Shown piece after piece: positions 34,702 through 42,789 of a DNA stretch of 64,000 nucleotides; the stretch's first letter is position 1, and each line of letters opens with the position of its first letter. A program made the position numbers and the translations under genes. The notes beneath the pieces are model-generated. The model made no database searches. It saw only the letters and a program-made list of their open reading frames with translations, and had not been told where the DNA came from. Origin of the DNA: Jatrophihabitans sp. (GTDB lineage Bacteria; Actinomycetota; Actinomycetes; Mycobacteriales; Jatrophihabitantaceae); contig DASWNX010000029.1 in assembly GCA_036399055.1 (NCBI GenBank), positions 186,001-250,000 on the forward strand, given 5' to 3'.

Positions 34702-35301
34702 TCACTCGACGAGCCTGATTACCCCGTAGTCATAGCCCTTTCGCCGGTAGACGACGCTGGGATGCCCGCCGTCAGCATCGGCGAAAAGGTAGAAGTCGTG
34801 GCCCACGAGCTCCATCTCGAACAGCGCCTGGTCGATGGTCATCGGCTTGGCCGGGTGCTCCTTCTCGCGGACCACCCGCCCGGGACCGTCAAGCGGCTCG
34901 TCGTCGGCTGCGGACTCATCAGGCGCGGCCTGGGCGGGCTCGGGCTCGATGAGCGCGCCGGTCGCGGCGGCGACCGAGGTGGGCGTGTGCCGGCCGTGGT
35001 GCACCCGGCGACGATCGGCGGCCTGCCGGAACTTTCGAGCCAGCCGCTCGACGGCGAGGTCAAGAGCCTTGTAAAAGTCTGCCGCGGCGGCCTCGACGCG
35101 GACCACCGGTCCGCGGACCCGGCAGGTTATCTCTACCCGCTGGCAGATCTCTGACTGCCTGGGGTTCTTCTCGTGGAGGAGTTCGACGTCAGCCCGGATT
35201 ATCCGGTTGTCATACCGCTCAACTCTGGCCAGCTTCTCTGCGACATGCTGTCGGTAATGATCGGGAACCTCAACGTTACGGCCCCTCACGACAATATCCA
35301 C
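34702..35301 (-). CDS. hpf: Long-form ribosome hibernation promoting factor
   Basis: This 199-residue long HPF has an N-terminal S30AE domain (DIVVRGRNVEVPDHYRQHVA ... FYKALDLAVERLARKFRQ, about 1-100) that binds the decoding region. A linker follows, then a C-terminal dimerisation domain (IDQALFEMELVGHDFYLFAD and YRRKGYDYGVIRLVE, about 145-199) that joins two 70S ribosomes into 100S particles. The GTG at 35,301 was chosen because GGAGG lies four bases upstream; an upstream extension lacks conserved sequence. hpf next to comF and lpqB is standard actinobacterial order. Confidence 0.95.
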   Translation of the reverse strand: MDIVVRGRNVEVPDHYRQHVAEKLARVERYDNRIIRADVELLHEKNPRQSEICQRVEITCRVRGPVVRVEAAAADFYKALDLAVERLARKFRQAADRRRVHHGRHTPTSVAAATGALIEPEPAQAAPDESAADDEPLDGPGRVVREKEHPAKPMTIDQALFEMELVGHDFYLFADADGGHPSVVYRRKGYDYGVIRLVE

Positions 35302-35415
35302 GCGACCTCCTGGCTGCTCGAGACGGCGCGAGCAGTGCCCAGTGGGCCGGCTTCCCCCGGACTGGCCCGCCAAGCTCCTGCTCGCTGGCGCCTATTTCGG
35401 TAGGTCCTGTGAACG

Positions 35416-36252
35416 CTAGACCTTCGTAGTGGATCTGCCCAGTTGAATCGTGTCGCTGGCGGCCTGCCGGCCAGATCGGCGGCGTGCCGATGGCCGGCCA
35501 CCCGGCGTGCCATCCTCTGCGACCACCTTGGCCGCCCGGCGAGATGACACGCAAGGGGCCGGCGCGTCACCGGAGACACCCCAGGCAGCCGAGTCCAGGA
35601 GGCGTTGCTCGGGCTGGCGCAGCTTGGTGGCCGCGATCACCGCAGCGCCGCGCACCTGCCAGCCCGCCGCCTGCAATGCCCGGCACGCCTCGGCAAGCGT
35701 CGCTCCGGTGGTGACGATGTCATCGACGATCAGCGCCGACGGTCGGCCGGCGACCGGAACCGCGCGCATCCGGTTGGCCAGGTTCGCCGCTCGTTGGGCC
35801 GGCGACAGGCCGGCCGAGTCACGGCCCCGGCCGTGCAGCCGTAAGGCCGGCGACACCTCCAGGCCGTTCTGCGGGGCGACCTCGGCGACCAGCCGCAGCA
35901 GATGATCACCGCCGCGCTGGCGGGCCGCGGCCCTGCTGGAGGGGATCGGCACCAGCACGAGGCGGTCCGCCGGCCCGCTCAGCCTGCGACAGCCCACATC
36001 GACGGCGTCGCTGAGGTAGGCCGCCAGAGGCCCGGCCAGCGCCCGTTGGCCGCGTTCCTTGAAGGCCAGCAGCGCGCTGCGAAGGGCGCCGCCGTACTCA
36101 CCGGCGGCGAAGACCGGCGCCGGGCACGCCAGCGCGACCGGCTCAGGCGTGGACGTCGGCTGGCAACCGGGACACCACACCAGCCCGGCACGCCCGCAGC
36201 ACACGCACTTGGCCGGCAGCACCAGGTCCAGCAAGTCGGGCAATAACCTCAT
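35416..36252 (-). CDS. comF: ComF-family phosphoribosyltransferase-like protein
   Basis: This 278-residue protein has an N-terminal zinc ribbon (CVCCGRAGLVWCPGC) followed by a PRTase fold with FAAGEYGGALRSALLAFKER, VPIPSSRAAARQRGGDHL and the PRPP loop ALIVDDIVTTGATLAEACRA. The role is in competence or nucleotide salvage and is poorly defined. The ATG at 36,252 gives the usual start MRLLPDLLDLVLPAKCVCCG. The C-terminus carries a basic, non-conserved tail of about 60 residues. In related genomes lpqB lies immediately upstream; here the polyketide cluster intervenes. Confidence 0.92.
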   Translation of the reverse strand: MRLLPDLLDLVLPAKCVCCGRAGLVWCPGCQPTSTPEPVALACPAPVFAAGEYGGALRSALLAFKERGQRALAGPLAAYLSDAVDVGCRRLSGPADRLVLVPIPSSRAAARQRGGDHLLRLVAEVAPQNGLEVSPALRLHGRGRDSAGLSPAQRAANLANRMRAVPVAGRPSALIVDDIVTTGATLAEACRALQAAGWQVRGAAVIAATKLRQPEQRLLDSAAWGVSGDAPAPCVSSRRAAKVVAEDGTPGGRPSARRRSGRQAASDTIQLGRSTTKV

Positions 36253-36339
36253 ACGGTCAGTTTGCCTCACGCGGCCCGCCGGCGGTGGACCGCTCCCCGA
36301 CATGTGGATGAACCGGGCGCGGACGAGAAAGGCATGAAG

Positions 36340-36480
36340 CCCGCCTCCGGCCAAGGGTCGGCCGGGAGGCAAGCAGCCCAAGCTCGAACCGCGCAGGAGG
36401 CGCACCTCGTCGAGCTCTGGCGCGCCGGCACGCACACCAGCACCGAGCTCGCCGGACTGTTCTGCCAAGCCGCTCTGACC
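36340..36480 (+). pseudogene. Decayed C-terminal HTH of a serine recombinase/resolvase
   Basis: One frame reads GRQAAQARTAQEAHLVELWR followed by AGTHTSTELAGLFCQAALTG. This resembles the C-terminal helix-turn-helix of resolvases and invertases (G-R-x-x-x-L-x-x-x-Q-E-A-H-L-V-E-L-x-R-A-G-x-H-T-x-x-E-L-A-x-L-F). The catalytic domain is absent and the recognition helix is degraded. It lies between comF and the SARP gene, exactly at the edge of the inserted gene cluster, so it may be a trace of the mobile element that brought the cluster. The resemblance is by eye. Confidence 0.45.
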
Positions 36481-36505
36481 GGGAGGGACCGGATCGGTTG
36501 GGTCG

Positions 36506-38299
36506 CTAAGCCGACCCCGGGTTGCGGACCCACTGCCGTTTACCGGCGCCCAGTAGCTCAAGTCGACTAGTCGCACCCTTGCCTCGCTCGGCGGCCATCT
36601 CCGCGGTGGCTCGCGAGCGGCCGGCCTCCCTCAACAGATCGTGAATCCCAAACCATCCTGGGCGCTGCGGGATTAGCAGGTTCGCATCCGCGAGGCGTCG
36701 GCAGCTCGCCTGCGCGGAAGCCAATTCGATCTCGGCGAGAGTAGCCACCGAATGCGCGTTGAAATCGCCGACGGGGTGCCGGGCCAACAACACAAACACC
36801 TCCGCGTCGCTGTCTGAGAGGGCGTCGATCGATACGTTCAGATATCCCCGGAGGCTGCGCCCGGGCACTTCCAGCTCAGCCAACGGACTGTCGGCTTCCC
36901 TGAAGCGCTGAACTATCTCACCAAGCCCCGAAGAGCTTTCAGCCACCACACGCGCGGCCGCTAGGCGTATCGCCAGCGGCAGGCGGCCGCACTGACGCAC
37001 CAGTTCGGCCGCGCTGTCGGGTTCCTCCGCCACTCGGTGATCGCCGATGAATGAGCCAAGAAGCCTCACGCATTCGCGCTCGGAGGGGAGTTCCAGATGG
37101 ATGTGCGAGGCCCCGTCGATACCGGTCAAGGTGAGTCGCCCGGTGACGATCACGCAACTGTGGGAGGAGTTCGGAAGCAGCGGTCGGACCTGATCGAGAG
37201 TGGCGACGTTATCGGCGACGAGGAGGACTCGCTGGTCATGGGTGAGCAACCGCCAAAGCGCTACGCGGCCGTCGAAGGTGGACGGCATCTCATGCTCAGC
37301 GATTCCGACTTGATGCAGGAGCGCTGCGACTGCGTCGTGTGCCTGCAGTGGGGCGCGACCGGGGGTGAAGCCATGAAGGTCTACGAAGAAAGCCCCGTGG
37401 GAGAACTGGTGTTTCAAGGCGTGTGCGACATGAAGCGCAAGCTCGGTCTTTCCGATCCCCGCCATGCCGGTGATCGTGACCAGCCGGAGGTGGTCGGGCT
37501 CGGCTACGCGCAGGGCTCGCGTCACCGCCTCCACCTCAGCCTCCCGTCCCTGGTACTCAGGCAGGTCGCGCGGGAGCATCGAGATGATCGCCTTATGCCC
37601 GTTGGCATTGGCATGACCTCGAGGCTCGGGCAACCTCCCGAGGATCTCCTGACGAGTGGTCTGCTCGCTTGCGCTCGTCCGTTCGTGATGGCCGCCCAGA
37701 GCGACGGCGAGGTGGTCGGCGATGGTCCTATCTCCGGGGAACTCATAAGCCATCGACCTCAGGTGGGGCGCCAACTCGGCCGCGCGGCCATAGCGGGCAA
37801 AGATGTCGACGCATCGCTGCAGGAAGACCCGGTACTCCTCTTCAAGCACCTGGACATCTTTCTCGAACCCGCTGGGCGTCAGTCCCTTGGCGGGAGCCCC
37901 CCTCCACAGCTGCAGGCCCCCCAGCAGCTTGGGCAACTCGGCTTCCTCGACCCCGTGGGGGTCGTGAACACGAGTGAGCAGGGCGCGGAACTCCTGAACG
38001 TCGGACCGTTCAGGGCCCGCGCACAGCAGGTAGCCGCCCCCGACGGTGGCAAGGACGTCCCACCGTCGCGGAATGGACAAACGGAGCTGCGAAATGATCT
38101 TGCGCACCTGATGCTCAGCGCTGGGCGGCCTCTCGTCCGGCCAGGCGGCACGCACCAGGTCGTCCATCGAGACCACCGTCTCGGGGCGCAGCGCCAGGCA
38201 GGAAAGGACCACCCTGTTCTTGACTCCCCGGAGCCGAGCGATCTTGCCGTCAATGCGCAGCTCGATAGGCCCCAGCACATTGAAGCGAACCTGTGTCAT
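36506..38299 (-). CDS. SARP-family pathway-specific activator with NB-ARC domain
   Basis: This 597-residue regulator has an OmpR-like winged DNA-binding domain (about 1-95, FNVLGPIELRIDGKIARLRG ... VGGGYLL). A bacterial transcriptional activation domain follows (about 97-190, with LLGGLQLWRGAPAKG and YRVFLQRCVDIFARYGRAAE), then an NTPase domain of the AP-ATPase/NB-ARC type with Walker A GMAGIGKT near 278-285 and LVADNVATLDQVRPLLPNSS. Length is intermediate between DnrI-type and AfsR-type. It is the expected activator of the polyketide cluster. A long AT-rich upstream region carries a 20-bp element shared with the exporter promoter. Confidence 0.92.
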   Translation of the reverse strand: MTQVRFNVLGPIELRIDGKIARLRGVKNRVVLSCLALRPETVVSMDDLVRAAWPDERPPSAEHQVRKIISQLRLSIPRRWDVLATVGGGYLLCAGPERSDVQEFRALLTRVHDPHGVEEAELPKLLGGLQLWRGAPAKGLTPSGFEKDVQVLEEEYRVFLQRCVDIFARYGRAAELAPHLRSMAYEFPGDRTIADHLAVALGGHHERTSASEQTTRQEILGRLPEPRGHANANGHKAIISMLPRDLPEYQGREAEVEAVTRALRVAEPDHLRLVTITGMAGIGKTELALHVAHALKHQFSHGAFFVDLHGFTPGRAPLQAHDAVAALLHQVGIAEHEMPSTFDGRVALWRLLTHDQRVLLVADNVATLDQVRPLLPNSSHSCVIVTGRLTLTGIDGASHIHLELPSERECVRLLGSFIGDHRVAEEPDSAAELVRQCGRLPLAIRLAAARVVAESSSGLGEIVQRFREADSPLAELEVPGRSLRGYLNVSIDALSDSDAEVFVLLARHPVGDFNAHSVATLAEIELASAQASCRRLADANLLIPQRPGWFGIHDLLREAGRSRATAEMAAERGKGATSRLELLGAGKRQWVRNPGSA

Positions 38300-38855
38300 G
38301 GCCCTCCCGAGCTGGTCATCGTGACCGGCGCGCCTGCGTCGACGGCGTGGCTTGTTCGCCTGGTGCGACCGGCACGAGGCTCACACCGAGTAGGCAGCCG
38401 GCAGGTGACCAGCCAAATGGTAATAAGCGACAAGTTGTATAAAAGCCACGGTTGGTATATAACCACAAGTAGGCAAAAGTGTACAGACGTTGCCATTGAC
38501 GAAGAGGCCGGCCAGAATGCTGCTCGCAGCCAAGGAGAAGGCGTCCTCCACCTGTTCCGGGAAAGGTTGGCGGCGTGTAACGATGGCCCAAGGACTCGTC
38601 CACCCCTTCGACCCCAGTTCGCCGGGCCGAGGATGCTGGGCTACTTGATCGAAGGCGTCACTCAGTTCCTCGGACTGCGACCGTGCGGGCCGGTGGGTGA
38701 ATGCGATGCGGCGCCCTCGATCCTCGCGCCCATCGCGACGGGGTCGGCGCCCTCGGAGAAGTGCAGGCCAGCCGCTGCCGATGCCTGACTCAGTGCTGCG
38801 CCAGGTAGACGTCGACGGGGGCAAACCCAAAGCCGAATGGGGATATCAGCACCGT
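38300..38855. other. 556-bp gene-free regulatory stretch upstream of the SARP gene
   Basis: No convincing gene is present. The part from 38,420 to 38,500 is clearly AT-rich compared with its surroundings and contains TTGTATAAAA, GGTTGGTATATAACC (a GGTT/AACC inverted repeat) and the 20-bp element at 38,477-38,496. These look like promoter and operator sequence for the SARP gene. The remainder, to 38,855, shows nothing I can name. Confidence 0.55.
38477..38496 (-). promoter_or_regulatory. 20-bp element shared with the exporter/oxidase promoter region (copy 1)
   Basis: The minus strand reads ATGGCAACGTCTGTACACTT, matching 17 of 20 bases of the copy at 54,685-54,704. Both copies point toward a minus-strand gene (SARP here, MFS exporter there). 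The 3' end, TACACT here and TATACT there, could be a -10 hexamer with the conserved GGCAACG as an operator or activator part. The cluster's TetR protein or the SARP itself is the likely binder; this is inference. Confidence 0.55.
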
Positions 38856-39497
38856 CTATCCGGCGGCGAGGCCGACGATCTGTCGACTCCAGTCCGGTCT
38901 TGCAAGGCTGTCGAGCACAGCCTTGGCCAGACCCGCTCTGGTCACAGTGCGGCCGCCGACGGCAGGCCCGCCGATCTCGGCGCGGTATGACTGCGCTGCA
39001 GCGCTGTTGGTGAGCCGCGGGGGCCGCAGGATCGTCCAATCCAATCCAGGACGCGCCATAAGGGCTGCGTCCATAAGCGCTAGTTCCTGGTACTGAAGTC
39101 GAAACACCCGCCGAATCGCCGGAAGCACTACGCGCCTATACGCGGCGGACTCGCCGGCGGGCGGCGGGCTGATCGGCGCCGCGCTGATTGAGACCACCCG
39201 CGATACCCCAGCGCGGTCGGCCGACTCGAGGATCCGAGTGAGGAGACCGGCGAGCTCGCCCCTAGGTGTCTCGCGCAGCGGGCCGAGCGCTGAGACGAGC
39301 GCGACGCTGCCTGCCAGAGCGGCCGTGAGCACGGCGTCGTCAGCGTCGATGGGCGTGACGTCGTTGACCAGTTCACGGGTCGGGCCGAGTCGAGCCGGGT
39401 CACGCACCAGGGCGGTGACATCGATGCCGCGCTCGTGCGCCTGGCCGACCACCAACTTCCCGGTGCGTCCGGTGGCGCCCAGAACACAAATCTTCAT
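38856..39497 (-). CDS. NmrA/atypical SDR NAD(P)-binding reductase
   Basis: This 213-residue protein has the Rossmann start KICVLGATGRTGKLVVGQA (GxxGxxG) and the conserved VVSISAAPISPP and WTILRPPRLTN regions of atypical short-chain reductases (NAD(P)H-binding, PF13460-like). The ATG at 39,497 was chosen, since it starts directly at the beta-strand; longer readings lack conserved residues. It is divergent from the polyketide operon and could act in tailoring or redox sensing. Confidence 0.85.
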   Translation of the reverse strand: MKICVLGATGRTGKLVVGQAHERGIDVTALVRDPARLGPTRELVNDVTPIDADDAVLTAALAGSVALVSALGPLRETPRGELAGLLTRILESADRAGVSRVVSISAAPISPPPAGESAAYRRVVLPAIRRVFRLQYQELALMDAALMARPGLDWTILRPPRLTNSAAAQSYRAEIGGPAVGGRTVTRAGLAKAVLDSLARPDWSRQIVGLAAG

Positions 39498-39632
39498 GCG
39501 AAGCCCTTCTGCATGTGATGAATATACGAGGCCTCTTGGTTGAAAGGCCACCTCTTCCCCGGGCTTCCCAACACGTTCCTGCATTTGTCCCGGATGCATC
39601 GCCAAGACATCCACTACACAAAGGGCCGGCTC

Positions 39633-39646
39633 ATCACCAGAGTGAT
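39633..39646. promoter_or_regulatory. Inverted repeat in the polyketide operon promoter region
   Basis: ATCAC-CAGA-GTGAT is a perfect 5-bp inverted repeat in the 193-bp divergent region between the NmrA-like gene and the first gene of the operon, 45 bases before its start codon. It is a possible operator; SARP-type direct repeats were not convincing here. Confidence 0.35.
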
Positions 39647-39690
39647 AGTCACATCGGCTCTTCCGCTCCCTCTACAGAAGGCGGACACGC

Positions 39691-41244
39691 ATGCCTGATT
39701 CGCTGCCGAGGGAAACCCCGGTACTCATTATCGGCGCCGGACCCACCGGCCTGATGCTCGCTTGCGAACTCGCCCTCGCCGGCGTTGTTCCGACGCTGAT
39801 CGACTCTCGTTTGCAGCCGACAGGCCAGTCGCGGGCTCTGGGATTCACCGTCCGCACGCTAGAGGTCTTCGAGCAGCGGGGGATCCTCGACCGCTTTGGA
39901 GACCTGCGGACCCAGGAGGCGGTCCACTTCGCCGGCCTGACCATCCCCGCCAGTGTCTTGGGCAGCACCCATACGCCGGTCAGCCAGTTTCCTCAGTCCA
40001 AGACCGAAGCGGTGCTCACCGACTGGGCGCTGTCGCTGGGGGTCGAGATTCTGCGTGGCAGGACGGCCACAACTCTGGTCCAGGACCACGACGCGGCGAC
40101 GGTGCAAGTGCAGTCGGCAGACGGCAGGTCGGAGTCCGTGCGGGCCCGCTATGTCGTGGGGTGCGACGGCGCCCGCAGCACCGTGCGCTCCTGTGTCGGT
40201 GCGCAGACCGCGACAACCCCGCCCTCGGTTCAGATGTTGCTGGCCGACGTGCGCGACTGCGGGCTCCCGGATAACCCGTTCGGCGTCAAACACGAAGCCG
40301 GGATGGTGATGTCTGCTCCACTGGGCAACGGCGTCGACCGGATCATCGTCTGCGAGCGTGGCGCGCCATTGCTCGAGAGCGGTCGACAGGTTGAGTTCGC
40401 CGATGTCCAGCGCGCCTACCAAGCCGTAGTGGGCACGCCGTTAGGAGATGGCGAATGCCTTTGGGCCAGCTCCTTCACCGATGCAGGCTCGATCGTCGAT
40501 AGCTATCGACACGGCCGGGTCTTCCTGGTCGGCGACAGCGCGCGGACACATCTGCCGGCAGGCGGCCAGGGCATGAATGTGGCCATCCAGGATGCGGTCA
40601 ACCTCGGGTGGAAGCTGGCTGCAGCCGTCCACGGCCACGCGCCCACCGAGCTGCTTGACACATACGACCGTGAGCGCCGGCGCGTCGGTCAAGCCCTCCT
40701 GGAGAACACCCAGGCTCAGGGACAACTGTTCCTCCGCGGACCGGAGGTAGACCCACTCCGCAAGATTCTCGCGGGGCTGATCCAAATCCCAGAGGTCGCT
40801 CGCATACTCGGGCGTTCGGTGAGCGGACTGGACGTCCGATATGACATGGGCATCCCTGACGCACCCTCCATAGTCGGGCGTCGATTGCCGCCGGCGGGGA
40901 TGCAGTTGAAAGGCCAGACGTCCGGTGTCCTGTCGTCTCTGCAGAAGGCGCACGGCGTACTCCTCGCGTCCGCGGCGACTGTGGCCCACGCTCAGGAGGC
41001 CGTCGTTGCCTGGAGTGACCGCGTAAGCGTCCTGCCGGTCGTACCGGAACCGACCGACGACCCGGACCTCTCCGGGGTCGACGCCCTGCTCGTGCGACCG
41101 GACGGCTATGTCGCCTGGGCGTCCCCGGGCGCAGGCACCCTCGAATCAGCACTTCGCCGATGGTTCGGTGACCCGAACACCCCTATGCGTAAGGAGCAAT
41201 CTGATGGACAGCACCCTGATCGTCGCTCGGTTGTCACCACGTGA
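39691..41244 (+). CDS. FAD-dependent aromatic polyketide monooxygenase (PgaE/UrdE type)
   Basis: This 517-residue class A flavoprotein hydroxylase shows the dinucleotide motif VLIIGAGPTGLMLACELALA at the N-terminus, the DG motif as VVGCDGARSTVR, and the GD motif as FLVGDSARTHLPAGGQGMN. A C-terminal thioredoxin-like domain (about 390-517) is typical of PgaE/RdmE-type enzymes that hydroxylate angucyclines and anthracyclines. It opens the operon, as urdE-type oxygenases do in angucycline clusters. It contains a TTA codon at 40,441. Its 3' end overlaps the cyclase gene by 41 bases, implying coupled translation. Confidence 0.93.
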   Translation: MPDSLPRETPVLIIGAGPTGLMLACELALAGVVPTLIDSRLQPTGQSRALGFTVRTLEVFEQRGILDRFGDLRTQEAVHFAGLTIPASVLGSTHTPVSQFPQSKTEAVLTDWALSLGVEILRGRTATTLVQDHDAATVQVQSADGRSESVRARYVVGCDGARSTVRSCVGAQTATTPPSVQMLLADVRDCGLPDNPFGVKHEAGMVMSAPLGNGVDRIIVCERGAPLLESGRQVEFADVQRAYQAVVGTPLGDGECLWASSFTDAGSIVDSYRHGRVFLVGDSARTHLPAGGQGMNVAIQDAVNLGWKLAAAVHGHAPTELLDTYDRERRRVGQALLENTQAQGQLFLRGPEVDPLRKILAGLIQIPEVARILGRSVSGLDVRYDMGIPDAPSIVGRRLPPAGMQLKGQTSGVLSSLQKAHGVLLASAATVAHAQEAVVAWSDRVSVLPVVPEPTDDPDLSGVDALLVRPDGYVAWASPGAGTLESALRRWFGDPNTPMRKEQSDGQHPDRRSVVTT

Positions 41245-41533
41245 TATCTGCCACGTAGAGGCACTCTTCGCGGAATTCGACGCGACGGACATGCCGCACC
41301 GGATGGGCACAGTACGCCGTCAGCTCTTCCATTTTCACGGGTTGTACTTCCACATTCAGGACTTCGCCGCCCCGAACGGCGGGGAGCGCATAGAAGCGGT
41401 GAAAGAGGATCCGGCCTTCGCGAAGATCAGCCAGGATCTGCGCCCGTTCATAGACCCCTATGACCCGGGGTGGAAGTCGCCCAAGGACGCCATGGCCACC
41501 CGCTTCTACTCGTGGCAGGGAGGGCCGTTGTGA
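41204..41533 (+). CDS. TcmI-type polyketide cyclase (LanF/UrdF/JadI group)
   Basis: This 109-residue small cyclase has the ferredoxin-like dimeric barrel fold seen in TcmI. Typical features are FDATDMPHRMGTVRRQLFHF, HIQDFAAPNG, and the C-terminal DPYDPGWKSPKDAMATRFYS. Enzymes of this family close the later rings of aromatic polyketides. The position between the FAD monooxygenase and KS-alpha is characteristic of angucycline clusters. AAGGAG lies eight bases before the ATG. It overlaps KS-alpha by GTGA. Confidence 0.93.
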   Translation: MDSTLIVARLSPRDICHVEALFAEFDATDMPHRMGTVRRQLFHFHGLYFHIQDFAAPNGGERIEAVKEDPAFAKISQDLRPFIDPYDPGWKSPKDAMATRFYSWQGGPL

Positions 41534-42789
41534 CCCGGCGTGTCGTCGTGACCGGCATCGGCGTCGTCGCCCCGGGCGCAGTCGGCCGCGAGAAGTACTG
41601 GGGGAACCTCACGGCCGGCCGTACGTCGACGCGCGGGCTGACCCTGTGCGACCCGGCGCCGTTCCGCTCGAAGGTCGCGGCCGAAGTCGATTTCGATCCC
41701 CTGGCGGCCGGACTCAGCGAGGAGCAGGCCCATAACCTCGACCGCGCCTCACAGTTCGCCTTGACCGCCGCCCGGGAAGCCCTGGATGACGCACAGCTCG
41801 GGGATTCATACGACCCTCGACGCATGGGTGTCTCTTTAGGATCCGCGGTCGGAGCCACCACTGCCCTGGAGCGGGTCTACCGACAGATGAGCAACGAGGG
41901 GCAGCTGTGGACCGTGAAGTCCGACGCGCCGCCGGCACTCTATGACTACTTTGTGCCCAGCTCCTTCGTAGCCGAGATCGCGGCGCTCGCCAATGCGCAG
42001 GGACCCGGGGCGCTCATCTCCACGGGTTGCACCTCCGGCATCGACTCCGTGGGCAACGCCGCGGAGCTCATCCACGACGGCAGGGCCGACATCATGATCA
42101 CCGGAGCCTCGGACGCGCCGATCTCTCCGATCACGGTGGCCTGCTTCGACACCATCAAAGCCACCTCGACCTACAACGACACACCAGAGAGCGCCTCCCG
42201 CCCGTTCGACGCCACGCGTGGCGGGTTCGTCCTAGGAGAGGGCGCGGCGGTCCTCATCCTCGAGGAGCTGGAGTCTGCCCGCCGTCGACACGCCCCGATC
42301 TACGCCGAGATCAAGGGCTACGGCAGTCGCTGCAACGGCTACCACATGACGGGGCTGCGACCGGATGGCGCCGAGCTCGCGAGTGCGGTGACGACCGCGC
42401 TCGACGAAGGCAGGGTCAACGCCGTCGACATCGATTATGTGAACGCGCACGGCTCGGGGACCAAGCAGAACGACCGGCACGAGACCGCAGCGCTCAAGCG
42501 CAGCCTGGGCGAGCACGCGTACCGCGTGCCTATCAGCTCCATCAAGTCGATGATCGGGCATTCCCTGGGCGCCATCGGATCTCTGGAGATCGCAGCTTGC
42601 GCGCTGGCGATCCGCGACAACGTGGTCCCACCGACAGCGAATCTGCACAACAACGACCCGGAGTTGGACCTGGACTACGTGCCGCTGACGGCGCGAAGTC
42701 AACGCGTCGACACGGTGCTCACGACCGGGAGCGGGTTCGGTGGCTTTCAGAGCGCCATGGTCCTGCAGGCCCTGGGAGGTCGGGGGTGA
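41530..42789 (+). CDS. Type II PKS ketosynthase alpha
   Basis: This 419-residue condensing enzyme of the minimal PKS builds the poly-beta-ketone on the ACP with its CLF partner. The nucleophile is Cys167 in STGCTSGIDSVG, with catalytic His residues in NAHGSGTKQND and GHSLGAIGS. Length and start (RRVVVTGIGVVAPG) are standard. The GTG start overlaps the cyclase stop. A TTA codon occurs at 41,836 (codon 103). Downstream CLF is coupled by GTGA. Confidence 0.98.
   Translation: MTRRVVVTGIGVVAPGAVGREKYWGNLTAGRTSTRGLTLCDPAPFRSKVAAEVDFDPLAAGLSEEQAHNLDRASQFALTAAREALDDAQLGDSYDPRRMGVSLGSAVGATTALERVYRQMSNEGQLWTVKSDAPPALYDYFVPSSFVAEIAALANAQGPGALISTGCTSGIDSVGNAAELIHDGRADIMITGASDAPISPITVACFDTIKATSTYNDTPESASRPFDATRGGFVLGEGAAVLILEELESARRRHAPIYAEIKGYGSRCNGYHMTGLRPDGAELASAVTTALDEGRVNAVDIDYVNAHGSGTKQNDRHETAALKRSLGEHAYRVPISSIKSMIGHSLGAIGSLEIAACALAIRDNVVPPTANLHNNDPELDLDYVPLTARSQRVDTVLTTGSGFGGFQSAMVLQALGGRG

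Noticed and set aside
38316..39039. Several short open frames in the SARP upstream region
   Set aside because: No ribosome sites, no conserved residues, and they overlap AT-rich promoter-like DNA.
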